A stretch of 64,000 nucleotides of DNA from Enchytraeus crypticus (taxonomy: Eukaryota > Annelida > Clitellata > Enchytraeida > Enchytraeidae). Numbering within the stretch: the stretch's first letter is position 1; every line of letters starts with the position of its first letter. The notes below the pieces were generated by a model. It did no database searches. It saw nothing but the letters and a program-made list of their open reading frames with translations, and was not told the DNA's origin. This document shows, one piece after another, positions 48,157-60,200 of this stretch. Made by a program: the position numbers and the translations under genes. Where the stretch lies: contig CAJHZI010000744.1 in the NCBI GenBank assembly GCA_905160935.1, forward strand, positions 658,501 through 722,500, given 5' to 3'.

Positions 48157-48237
48157 TCATGATTCAGCGCCCAGGTGACAAAGACTGAAATTCCGTTATA
48201 AATCGCAATCTGATATAATATAGTCTTTTAAATATGG

Positions 48238-48370
48238 AACCTGTGGCTGTAGCCAGTGGCGAAGTCGGTAAGACACTCGACCGCGGATCAGTATGTGCAG
48301 GGTTCAAATCATAGGTCCGCCCGTCACTGACATCGCTTTCCAGTGAGGAAACTGACGTTAATTGACGTAA
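48238..48370 (+). mobile_element. tRNA-derived SINE (family A)
   Basis: Head GGCTGTAGCCAGTGGCGAAGTCGG, B-box region GGGTTCAAATC, body CGTCACTGACATCGCTTTCC and tail AGTGAGGAAACTGACGTTAA. Close to the apparent consensus. Confidence 0.85.
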
Positions 48371-49305
48371 TGCTCTACCAGCTTTATCATCAAATATTGT
48401 ATCTAATCGCAATCTATTTTTCAACAAACTGGCGTGGTCCATATTCTCTATATCTTGCATGTCTCGCAAAGTATAGTTTGAATGAAAATTTGTCAATTAT
48501 TCACTTCAGTTTTAGCGGCTAAGATATTTCATTAATATTTACAGAAGGTGTCTTAATATTATGTGCATATATGCTAACTATAATTTAGGATTACCCAGAT
48601 TTCCATGAAATGATTGCTTCAAAATATTGCTAAGTTAAAAACAATAGGCAAATTATGAAATTAGAAAGTCCATTAACTAAAATATTTTTATTTCGTTGTT
48701 CACGGACAAAATATTTCTAAGTAATTGTATTAGTTGTTTGCCATATTGTAATATTATCGGGTTAAATGTTAGCTTAACTGAAATTTTTTTAAACTATTTG
48801 AGGTTAACTAAAAGAGCTATAACATAAATTTCATTTGCGGCAACTATTAATAGGCTATATTCAAGCTAATAGTATGGAATATAATCACATGTATAATATA
48901 TCGAATAGCTATAGTTTAAAATTGTAAATTCAAGATCTTGAAAGAAGAACCGTCGGCTTGATCAGGCTTATCAGTTATTTAATGTAGATGTTCAAGCAAA
49001 AGTATTTTTCCACAAATTCTTGGAATTGTTCAAAAGGCCTCAACATTAAATTTAGGTTTCAAGGCATCTTATTGGTCGCTTCATGTAGCCTAATTTTAAC
49101 TATTCGATTAAAAGACACAGCTCTCTTGAGACCAATTTAATTGTAAATCCGACAGCTTAGCATTAGGCAATATAGGCCTACCTTTTTACTATAAATTGCA
49201 CGGTTATTATTGTTATTTATTTATGAAAAAATTCGTATTTAAAAGGTAAAGTTGTAATGCTAAATTTACCGTTGGTTATTTCGTATCATATATAATTATA
49301 AGAGA
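48371..49305. other. AT-rich DNA, nothing recognised
   Basis: No gene, repeat or mobile element could be supported here. Confidence 0.5.
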
Positions 49306-49309
49306 TACT

Positions 49310-49400
49310 CTCAGTGTCGGCAAATAGGGCTTGAATTCGAACCGATTGCTTCCTGCAGGATAGCTTGTTATCCATTTAGCAGTACAGCCACAACTACCGT
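49310..49400 (-). mobile_element. tRNA-like SINE head
   Basis: On the minus strand, GGTTCGAATTC is a good B box, preceded by TGGCTGTACTGCTAAATGG as the A-box region. The element after the B box (CAAGCCCTATTTGCCGACACTG) is not family A or C. A decayed tRNA gene is less likely because no cloverleaf closes. Confidence 0.5.
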
Positions 49401-49429
49401 CAATTATTATTACTATTATTATTCGATAA

Positions 49430-49770
49430 TTTTATTGATATCCGACACAACGCAAAAATATTGCACAGTTCTCATGTCTGCTTTTTCAGCAAATTTACGA
49501 AAAAGATGGATGTCATCAAAAAGAGTTGCACTTTTTAGCTTCCTTAAGAAAAGCCTCAAGTCTCATTTTATACTAGTCTTCAATAAAGCCCCACCTGAAC
49601 AGAGATGCATAAGTTATTTTCGACAAAATGGTAGCCTTGGAAGCTTTTCCAACAAGTTCAGAATCCAAACCCTTAGAATTAAGTGTCCGAACAGCAAAAA
49701 GATTTTTTGCCTGGCTGCTATATTTGTACATAATTTTTTCACTATATTTATAATATTTAGGCATTTATTA
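49430..49770 (-). pseudogene. LINE reverse transcriptase fragment (family 2)
   Basis: The minus-strand frame reads NLFAVRTLNSKGLDSELVGK and ILSKITYASLFRWG, matching NLFAIRTLKSKGLNSDLI and ALSKLTYASQFWWG of the relic at 39167. It carries the same thumb region only and is truncated on both sides. Confidence 0.75.
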
Positions 49771-50165
49771 CTATATTTATTGTTGCTAATGACACGTAGG
49801 CTATTATAAATTATATATTTGTAATACATTTATACACGTAGGCTAATATACATGTACATTGTGTATGAAGCAATAATATCTGAAGTAGATGAAATAATCA
49901 TAGGAAATCCAAAATCCTCTTAATTTTAGGCTCTAAATGAGTACGTTTTCCTGCATAAATCGCTCAAAATAATACTGTATATATTGTGACTAATTTACAC
50001 GTATAATATGGTGAAAAATTACTAAATAATATAAAAACTCAATATATAAAGTGCAAAACGAATACGTTGCAAGTTTGCCGATACTGGAAATGTCAACGGT
50101 ATTGTCTACATACACAAAAACAACAACTTCGCTATTTCTTTCTTTCTAAGCTACACGTAATTATC

Positions 50166-50226
50166 ATACCTTATCTATACCTTATGTAGCCCAAGCTATA
50201 GGCTACATAAGGTATCGATAAGGCAT
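50166..50226. other. 61-nt near-perfect hairpin
   Basis: Arms 50166-50191 and 50201-50226 are 26 nt each, pair at 24 of 26 positions and enclose a 9-nt loop (CAAGCTATA). Size and loop resemble a microRNA precursor or a miniature inverted-repeat element. The seed of neither arm is one I recognise. Confidence 0.6.
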
Positions 50227-50269
50227 AGACTTAGTGAAGGGATTAATTTGTTGATCTAAGGAATGCTCT

Positions 50270-50350
50270 TATGGAGCGAGTAAACAGACTTTGAGTATGA
50301 ATATGTACCTTGTACCTGCCACTTGGCAGTGCACTTAAGAAGAAGAAGCT
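50270..50350 (+). mobile_element. LINE 3'-end fragment
   Basis: ACTTTGAGTATGAATATGTACC and ACCTGCCACTTGGCAGTGCAC match 4280-4330 and the family 1 3' end at 57250-57290. A minisatellite follows within 50 bp. Confidence 0.5.
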
Positions 50351-50392
50351 AATTACGTGACATAATCTCTCAGCATCGTTGAGAAGGGTACT

Positions 50393-50625
50393 GCAATTCA
50401 CCTCTCAACGGTACAGATCTCCACATTGTATTGCAATTCTCCTCTCAACAGCACAGATCTCAGCATTGTATTGCAATTCTCCTCTCAACGGCACAGGTCT
50501 TCACATTGTACTGCAATTCTCCTCTAAACGGCACAGATATCCGGATTGTATTTGCAATTCACCTCTCAACGGCACAGATCTCCACATTATATTGCAATTC
50601 TCCTCTCAACGGCACAGATCTTCTA
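50393..50625. repeat. 40-bp tandem repeat, six units
   Basis: GCAATTCTCCTCTCAACGG begins at 50393, 50433, 50473, 50513, 50554 and 50594. Units differ at a few positions each. The unit is less AT-rich than its surroundings. Open frames across it are artefacts. Confidence 0.92.
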
Positions 50626-50639
50626 AGTGATCATGAGCA

Positions 50640-51000
50640 CCAGAGACTGCATAACAGCCTGGCACGTATGGTTTCAGATGAAGACGAGACGAGTTCATCT
50701 CGATCTGTGCCACTAGCGCTTCACTACGTACCCAGAGCATCGAGTACTAGGTGGATTGTTCAGTTCATCACGTTTCGTGTCTTCGAAATCTTGCTAAAGA
50801 ATACTTCATGTATCTTTTTCTTTCTGTGAGTCAACAATTATTGAAGAAACTTAATGGATATAACTCAGCTCTAGCATTTAGATCTTACACCAGAGCAGCA
50901 GAAGCAGCATGGAATAGTCTGCCAGTTTCTCTACATTATTAACTAAGAAAAATAGATTTTTTAGCTAGAAGTTGTTCATGGTTTAGGCCTATGTACGCTG
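50640..51000 (+). mobile_element. LINE C-terminal remnant
   Basis: The frame near 50870 reads ALAFRSYTRAAEAAWNSLP, matching the AAxxWNSLP ending of CR1/Jockey-like polymerases, related to APQIWNSLP at 41003. The part before it is too decayed to align. Confidence 0.55.
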
Positions 51001-51099
51001 GGAACCTTATAGAAAAATCGTTAGTAGGTCCAATCGGTTAAAACAAATACCTTATGAAATCCTATTCTCTAAAAACCTGCATGTGCGATAAATAAATTA

Positions 51100-52799
51100 A
51101 TTGAATTTCTACTTTTATTCCCTTTCACAATTCCGAAGAATATATAGACTATTCAATATCTTCGCGCTTAGCCTACTTGGAGATCCTTCAAAATTTCTTC
51201 AACCAATAGGCCTACTGGCATGAGTAAACATACAAATAGGCTACCTAACTTGACATTTAAAATAATTTCGCTATTTTATTCATTCCTAAATTACACATTT
51301 GACCTAAACAGTAACCAATTTTCCACATTCGATGCAGTTTTCATCTCAAATATTAATCTCATATTTCTTAAGTGATAAGATATTCTTGAGGCATCCCAAA
51401 TTATTAAGTGGACAGCGATATTCCAAAAATGGCATGTCCTTTTCTAAGCCGCATATCTGATACTTGACCCTACATGAAATTAAATGAAGTTTATTGAAAT
51501 TACGTATAATCTTGAAATTATTTATTTAATTAAATGTTATTAGTTTTATTATAGTCTAATTATATCAAATATGCATTCAATGTGTAATTCGTAAATTAAT
51601 CTCTAAATGACCCCAAGACTAGGCTATTTAAACATGAAATGAAGATTCCGCAGGTTGTTACGAAGAATGCGTAATTACGCTATTTTTTCTATTCATTAGG
51701 CCAATATTTATTTAATCGGCAAATTTTATAATTTTGTTATTGAAGCATTTGCTGGAGAAAGGCAGTTAAATTTCTATTAAGCCTAACAAATTTTGCATTT
51801 GTGGCAATCGTAATAAGCTATTTGTTCAAAATAAGATTTATATAGCTACTGTTTCATCTCAGCAGCTGGTTGATCTCAAAAGCGACCGATTTAGAGTGTA
51901 TTTTGTTTTGTAAAAGAATGGCCTGAGAGCATTTGTAACTCATCCAGGGGTTTATTTGACTTGGGGCTGATAGAGATAGAATGCAAAGACAAATAAGTAA
52001 CTCCGCATGGAATCATTCATTATGCAGTGACACTAAATGAAAAGCTTAACTAAACCATACAATTTTATTTTACAAATACTCATTTGAACATAAAACAGAA
52101 TTAAAACTCTCTGTAAATCAGGGTTTGAATATAGGCTAACATGTGCAAGGAAGAATTACAGATCATTGCGAGCAATATAATTAAAATATTGTAAAAATTC
52201 AATATTAATGCACGAAGGATATAGTTAACACGTATTAAAATTTTTATTAGATCGTATTAAAACGTTCTCAAGATTTTAATTTCGTTTTTATCAAGTTTAT
52301 CGCTTATGAGCGTCAAGGCGTAAATTTGATGACCGCTTATCACTCCCTATGTCCAGATGTCGGGCTAAAATGTTAGGCCTATACTTATGAAAATACACAA
52401 ACAGGATGACATTTGCCACTAAAATATGGGAGTATTATTTCTAGGCTTTGTTAATTTTGCTCGCTAATGAATAAAATTGGCGAAATTATTAAGAAATATT
52501 AGGTGATGTGAAGATTTAAATGTCGCACTTAATCATCTTCAATTGGAAATAGGCTAGAATCCTACTTACACTTTCGCTTCAGATTCCTTTAGACTCTTTC
52601 TTTGGTTATGAAATTCCGCTATATGAATTTTCTTTCAATGGAACTATAATTTAAGCAGATCGTAAGCTAGAATTGGGCCAATTTTAGGCCCAACTTATTT
52701 TAGCACAAGCAGCAGAGTATATTTATTTTCCAATTGGGTAACGTTATAACGTTATAGGAGACCTATTTAGACTTAATTTATGTCTGATATTCGTCTAAA

Positions 52800-52837
<38 letters not shown>

Positions 52838-53630
52838 GAATCAGTGAAAGCAGACGAACAATCAAAGTTTTATTATGATAATACAGTGTATATAGGGGCC
52901 TTGCATAAAGCAGCCTACATGGAAGCTTCATATTTATAAATTACAAGTATATAGAGCCTAAACATAAATGTATGTTCCATAGCCAATTAAACATACAGGT
53001 TACGCCTGCAAGCATATATTAAATAAATTTGCTCATTACGATTTTTTTATAAATTATTAAATGTGTTATTTATTAAATATGTTTAACTAATTACTTAAAA
53101 ATCAAACGAATACAAAATATGCTACTGCATATAGATCTATCGTATACAAATCATGCATGATGTATGCATCAGTTGACGAGCTATATCAGTGGCTTGAAAC
53201 TTTATATGCATCAGTCGCGTTCTCTGATGATTATGTGTGCTTAAAACTAAACCCTTTCGTGACTTAAGGGTCTTACTCTACATCTACATGTCATCGCGAA
53301 CTGTAAGCTATAGGCACCATAGAGTATGTAGGCCTAAAAATGCTTATGCTAAATTGTAAACCTTTTATGTGATCCAATCATTGACAGGATTGACCTATAC
53401 ACAATAAATTAAAATTTAATGCATGTATAACGACGTTCACTGGAGAAATACACATTCATTTATATTAAGGAAGCATAGTTGTGAAATAATTACGTTTTAT
53501 GCTCATAATTTTAGGTGTAGGCTATATATGAAAAGTGTACGACATATTTGTCAAGGAAATTATTTAAATATGGTATAGACATATCGTTACGATATAGATT
53601 TACAAGTGTATAGATGTGTACAGACTATAT
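51100..53630. other. AT-rich DNA, short (TA)n at 52804-52834
   Basis: No gene seen. AGGCCT motifs become frequent from here rightwards. One short TA run lies at 52804-52834. Confidence 0.5.
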
Positions 53631-53638
53631 GTAGACCT

Positions 53639-53640
<2 letters not shown>

Positions 53641-53697
<57 letters not shown>

Positions 53698-53715
53698 AAT
53701 AGCTTATCATATATA

Positions 53716-53763
<48 letters not shown>

Positions 53764-54092
53764 CTTAGGCCTATATATTTATTTTATTTAGATTATATGA
53801 AGTAATCTCAATATGAAGCCCTATATGTACGTGCATTTCTAGTATACCATGTGCATATTTATGTCTGTTTGTATAGGCCTATTCATGTTTACACAATTAC
53901 AGCATACCATGGCATACTTAGGCCTGCATACGCGCTAACATACATACATATATATATATATAATGTTAAATGTGGAAGCATATGATAATAGCATATATGC
54001 ATATAAACATGTTATAGGCCGACTTGCTAAAACAATATCACCTTGCTCTATCAAATATCGACTAGAATTTTAAAATGACACATATTTGCAAT

Positions 54093-54187
<95 letters not shown>

Positions 54188-54338
54188 CCTCATGCATAAA
54201 AATAAGCCTATATTTACGTTTGTCTACATACATAGGGACCTAAATATGTATATAGGCAATATAAGTATGCATGAACATATGGAATAAGTACTGTTTACAA
54301 TAATGCATATGCAGTATATATAATATATATATATATAT

Positions 54339-54391
<53 letters not shown>
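53641..54391. repeat. cluster of (TA)n microsatellites
   Basis: Separate TA arrays at 53641-53762, 54095-54184 and 54318-54391, with recurring ACATGTATATA and ACTGTATATA interruptions. The Tyr-Ile frames are artefacts. Confidence 0.95.
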
Positions 54392-54392
<1 letters not shown>

Positions 54393-54394
54393 TG

Positions 54395-56195
54395 TTTATA
54401 TTGTTAAAAGAAATTATTCTATATGGTCACGTGAGCTTATATACAGATTTAGGCCCCTATGCATGTATGTAGACCAACGTAAATATAGGCATGTTTATAT
54501 GCATGACGCTATATATATATCTATATATACATGTATATACTGTATATATGTATATATATATATATGTATGTATATCAATACTGTATATTGCCTCTATATA
54601 TTGCATGAAGGCCTACATGCCTATATTGTACATACAGTATACATGTTCAAACGTAGGTATATAGGCCTACATATGTAGGCCTATGTATGTTGGCCTATTT
54701 ATTAAGAACCTAGCACCACGAACTGCAAAGATAGATTGCCTATGTTTAAGTAAATCTATAACATATCCTCAGTATTAAATAATTGTGTAAAGTTTATAAT
54801 TTTGACAAAACGACTATACTGTAGTTCCCTAATTTGTAATCTAATATATAGACGTGTATAGGCCTAACTACGTTATAACTTGTTTACGGCATAGGCATAA
54901 TTTTTACGTAGGCCTTATAAATATGTATAGGCCTAGTAGCTATCGAATAGAATTTAACCATCATTTAATCATGTCACCTCGACCGCCCGTTCATGCGAAA
55001 ATATTGCATAAAACCCTAAATAAAATTTCGTATGCAATAACGATAATGCATAGGAATCTGCAAAAAGCAATAGAGACTTATTTTAGTGTGTAGATCTTCA
55101 TATTTGTGTATTGTAGGTACAATTTTTGTCAGTTATATTGAGCCTCTATAGTTTATCTGGATACTTTTTACAAAGTTTTAAATGATTAGGTTTTAACTTA
55201 CATGTAGTCCTAGTTACCTTAATGTTAGTTAATTAACTAACATTAGCGTATATACATGCATGTATGTCTTTGGCAAATATAAGTGCCTACGGGCCTTTGT
55301 GTCGCTTTTCACTTCACTTCTTGCACATGTGTTAGGACTACATGTGTAAAGTAATGCTGTTGAAGTAAACGTTATTGAATTGGTGCATTTAGAGAAATTG
55401 CATGTAATGCAATTTGCTCAACTTTTGCATGTTTTATTAGAAACTTGCAAGATTTTGCAAGTTTCTAATGCATGGCAAATTAGAAATATATATGTAGGCC
55501 TATATATATGTAGGCCTATATGGAGGCTACAATAATATTCACTCTATTCTTATAACCGATATCACAACTTATTTTCACTATTTTAGGCTAGTCGTAACAA
55601 GCTGACAGTGATTTGTACAGGACTTGACTAGCAGCCAATTTTTTTAAATTCAGCATAGAGATATTTCGTTTTAATATTTTAATAAACGGTTGTCACCTAT
55701 TAAGCCTATCATACAAAAGTAGAGTAAAGTAAAATATTTTCCCGTTTAGGAGATTAGGAATATAGGCATGCAGTGTCAATTTTATGAAATCGGCGAATGG
55801 TAACAATATGTTACTGATTGCTGCGATACTCTGAAAAACTAAGCATGCATACAACTAGACCCTATTTCAACTTTCAGGAAAACAGTATTTGCCTATTTAG
55901 ATAGGCTGATCGCATTTCTTCTTTATATGATTTTATATGATTATGTGGAAGCTGCCCAATACACTGACGGACTTTAATTAGGCCTAGTTGATCTATGCGA
56001 GGGCGGAGTTAATTGTGTATAAGCCTACTGCGTAGCAAAACTGAGTTGTGCTTTATCACTATCATTTTTAGAGCACTGCATATATCGGTAGGTCTATGGA
56101 ATATAACTCCTCCATATGTTTCTATGCTAAGCTTTTTTCTTACTATTAGCATGCATATTATCCGGCATTATCATATCATCCGGCATCAAAAATTT
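54395..56195. other. AT- and AGGCCT-rich DNA with inverted repeats
   Basis: No gene is recognised. The region carries a 26-bp perfect palindrome (55220-55245) and a 14-bp-stem hairpin (55437-55450 with 55455-55468). TAGGCCTA-type motifs are frequent. Confidence 0.5.
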
Positions 56196-56199
56196 TAGT

Positions 56200-56785
56200 C
56201 TTCCTATATCCATTTTTCGTCCATTCTTCCGTCATTTTCCTCTTTTAATAAACCATTCCCTCTTAGGGAATGGGATATGACTCATTCAGTTCTTCTGTCT
56301 ATTTCTTATGTTATATACGGTCTCTCAATTGTCTATCTTGATTATGCCAATCCTTATTCATTGGTTTAATGTTGTCAGTCCATTTGATCTTCTGTATTGT
56401 TCTCCATAGCCACATTTCGAAAGCTTCCAATTTTGTAGTATACTCGTTTCTTAACGTCCATGTTTCTAAATAGTAGGTCTGCAGTAGCGAGGTCCACACA
56501 AAAATCTTTAAATCGTTATCTTTGTGTGGCTTTCTTCTAAAATTTAGTTGGTATGCCTAATCCATTCCTCTTACTGAAGGCCTCTTTGGCTTGAGCAATT
56601 CTATATACATTTTTTATCGGTTCACATTTGCCATCTTCTTTTATTGTAATATTTGAAACTATTTAGGCCTGCTGGTTCTAACTTCCCACCATCTATTTAT
56701 TTATTGATTACCCCTCCTAATCTAGACATCCTCAACCCTTGATTTTTTAAAATTAATTTCAATACCATACATTGATGCAGTAATG
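56200..56785 (-). pseudogene. LINE reverse transcriptase remnant (family 1)
   Basis: Read leftwards on the minus strand, pieces include DGKCEPIKNVYRIAQAKEAF, then WTLRNEYTTKLEAFEMWLWR and IKWTDNI. These match the C-terminal third of a LINE polymerase and the copy at 56850-57270. Multiple frameshifts and stops make it non-functional. It is oriented away from the next element. Confidence 0.75.
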
Positions 56786-56789
56786 TCCA

Positions 56790-57295
56790 GGACATCCCCA
56801 TTTTTGAAAACCTACTTCGCTTCCAGAAATCAAACCTTGAATCTCCTTGATCAGCGACAAATCTTCATATCTTCACAAGTTTACTTGTATGGATGTCAAA
56901 CATGGACCTTAAGGAAGGAAGATATTAGGAAACTGGAGACATTGGAAATGTGGATGTGGAGAAGAATGGAGAGGATTAGCTGGACTCAAAAGGTTACAAA
57001 TGAGGGAGTCCTGGAGAGAGTTGGCACAGATAGACAGTTGATAAATGTATTAAGAAATAGGAAGAAGAGGTGGATATGACGCATTCTAAGGGGGAAGGTC
57101 TATTAAAAGAGGTCATAGAAGGTAGAATGGAAGGAAAACAAGGCAGGGGCAGGCCGAGATTAGGTATGTTAGATGATTTAAAGACCCACTCATATGTGGA
57201 AATGAAGAGGAAGGCGGAAGACAGAGAAGAGTGGAGGCGTTATGTATCATGCACCTGCCAGTAGGCAGTGCACTAATAGAGATTTAAAATTAGCT
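56790..57295 (+). pseudogene. LINE reverse transcriptase C-terminus (family 1), best-kept copy
   Basis: The frame at 56783 encodes VYLYGCQTWTLRKEDIRKLE, WMWRRMERISWTQKVTNEG and ends at 57078. An overlapping frame from about 57070 continues [20 protein letters not shown] and KRKAEDREEWRRYVSCTCQ to a stop. A one-step frameshift near 57075 therefore splits the ending. The 3' sequence CACCTGCCAGTAGGCAGTGCAC recurs at 35050 and, reversed, at 42630. Only the C-terminal part is present. Confidence 0.8.
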
Positions 57296-60200
57296 ATTAC
57301 AGCGTTGCAAAACTTTTAAAATTGAGTGATTGTATGGTCTACGCGTAGGCCTACGTATACACATATAAGTTTAATAAATTGTTAATATGGAACACATCAG
57401 TACATTAGTTGTTAATTTTGAAAAAATGTTTCAGGATAACATTAACAGGAAACATGTGCAACTTTTACTGTTGTATTACCGAGATAGTATTGGAGGTGTG
57501 TACAATGGATATGGACGTGGTTTGAAGATGATGATGTTGTAAGATGAATCTGCTTTCGTTTTGTGGGTGAACTAGCTTAAAATCTTGTAGAGCCTCTATT
57601 GACGTTGTGAAGCTGAATGAATCTTCTGAATATGATGCTGATGATGAATGAACATTCTGTTGAATCTATTTTATTATGCTGTCTCTGTGACTGTTAGAGT
57701 TTTCCTAACTTGATAGCTATCAAACAACGGCGTCGATAAAAATAAGCAGATGTTTAATTATAGTGTAGAATTATCAACAGTTCACTTCAACTAAACTATT
57801 TCCACTAAACCCTAGACTGTTGTTTCTCTTTCTTTAATTCTTTCATTTTAATTCTCTCTCTCTCTCCCTATCTCTCTCCTAGTGCTCAAGCCCGAGGATC
57901 AATTCAACCCATGTCCTTCTGTCACCGAAAAACCTGACGCCCCGGACTCACGTTCCCTACTGCAACCCTGGTCTCTGCTTGCTGGACACCTGCTCCATCC
58001 TCATGTAGGCTAAATTTTATCCATTTCTATGTCTCCTTTGTTCTTCTCATCTCAGCTTTCGAGTCTCAACTTTACACAACAACTCCCGGACTCTTCACTC
58101 TCCCAACTCGAACTAAAAGTAAACTTTTCATTGTTTCTCTCAGCTTCCTTTACACGTCAGCGTCTTTTCCACTCTCCATCAATCAGCTACTTCCACGCCT
58201 CAGCACATAATATTCATCAGTGCACTTTGGTCAACTTTTCATCTTGTTTCTTCTTCAATTGTGTTCATGATGACATCTGGGACCATATCTCTTTATTTTA
58301 ATCTCATAAATTTAATACAAGCAGACTTTGTTACAGTTGTGTTTTAGGTCAGTAATCACAGGGACATATAGGCCTATAGGCCGATATTTTGGGCCTACTG
58401 TAGACCTATATAGGTCAACATTGTAAGCCTATCTATTCATGTAGGCCTATATTGCTTGATATAACAACTATACTTAAATATTTCTTAACCGCAATGAAAT
58501 AGCACATCCATATTTTTTGAATATGAAAATGACCTATAGTCTGCGGTTATAATTTTTAAATCACCATTTATACAAGCGCAATTTATCCGCTTTTATTTTT
58601 TATTCTCTCTTTTAATACAAATAATAAATACTACATGCTTGTGTTTCTCTAGTTGCCCTTTTTGTAGTTTCGTTATTTCCTTTAAATATCTGAATTTGGA
58701 GCTCCCTTCACCTCTAGTATTTCGCCGCTTGCGCGTAGATTTCCCTCTTCTAATAATTCCTAATAGTTATTTGTCCATTAACCGTTCTTTTTTTAGCACT
58801 CCGTATACCTTTTTGTACTTCCCAGAGACGAAATATGCGTTGTTGTTAATAATGTACGGATGCCTCTGAAAAGAATTACTGTTAGTCTTTTAAGCGCATT
58901 TCTTAAATTTTTGCTCTAATTAGTGAATAAAATTCCCAACACTCAGCATTTTCTGCTCAATACTATAAATACTTCTAATTCTTCAGAAGTGTTCTCTCTT
59001 ACAAGTTAATTCTCAACACCCTCACGTTGCTTCACTTTTTCATATGTAGGTTATTCTCTGTCGATATTACACCCCTTGACCCATTCACGTCAATGTTTCT
59101 GTCAAAATTGCAAACCCTTTGAATCTTTTATGAATCGTCCTGGTCTCAACCCAACGTGGTTCTCTTCGTCCGCTTATCTAATCAAATGTCACCACTGGTT
59201 ATAAACCTTGAAGGCTCCATGTTGATGTTGATCACTCATCTACACGTAGATTAGCAATTTGCGAATAGCGGAATTTAACCTATCAAAACTCCACGATAAG
59301 AGTGTAAAGAAACCCTAAGGACAAGGTAAAGTTAACTTCAGTGTTTTAGAACGAAAGCATATCAATGATGTACCAGCACTAGATTTGAACTACACTTACT
59401 GATACGCATTCGGACAGATATCCAAGAACCTAGCGGCCAAGCTCAAAAATATTATAATGCTTAACATGAAAACTTAGAAGGCCAAATGGCTTTTTTTAGT
59501 AAGCAGTAGGCCTACTTTGCGCGTGTAGCAGAGTCATATTTAGTGATATAGTCAGTACTATAGCGACATTGAAGGCTTCAATAGTATGTGCTTAGATCAA
59601 TAGCTATAAACTAACTAGCCCAAAATACTTAGATAGGGCATCTAGCGAGCAAAATTGAAATAAATCAGAGCATTAAGCAAATCTCACCGTGATAGCAGGT
59701 GCTTCACACAAGTTAATCAATGAAAGAAACACCAGGGGACGCTGCAAATTGAGCAGAATTACTCTCCAGAACAGAATAAGGCGTCAGTTTATGAAGTTTT
59801 TCAAGCAAATAATGTGAAATAAAATCATTGAGAACACGATAGTTGCAGGAAAGAAAGCATGAATGAAACAAGGTTCAGCAGAACATAACGTTAATTAAGA
59901 GTCTAAGTAACTGAATGCAGATAACGGAAAAAGAAATGATCAGAGCAAAAATGGACAGTTTTTGGCCTATGGAGAAACATCACAGTGAGTGCCTGGGATT
60001 GGAAAAGACACGTGATTTGAAGAATAAGAAAAAGAAAAAGAAAAAAAGACTTTTCTGGCTCATCTAAACATGAAAAATGTTATCATCGAATCACTAAACT
60101 TCGCACACCGTCTGGCTACAATCTTTCTCATAAGAGAAAATGTTACTATTTGTTATACTTTATTCAAATTTTATTAGTATTAATAGAGGCTTAATATGTA

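Noticed and set aside
50166-50226. naming the hairpin as a known Hox-cluster microRNA (mir-10, mir-1993, iab-4 types)
   Set aside because: Neither arm matches a mature sequence I can recall, so no name is given.
57890-58301. possible exon after a (CT)n tract ending in CTCCTAG, and a 90-codon frame
   Set aside because: The pyrimidine tract is a microsatellite, the frame after it closes at a stop within about 45 codons, and no family resemblance was seen.
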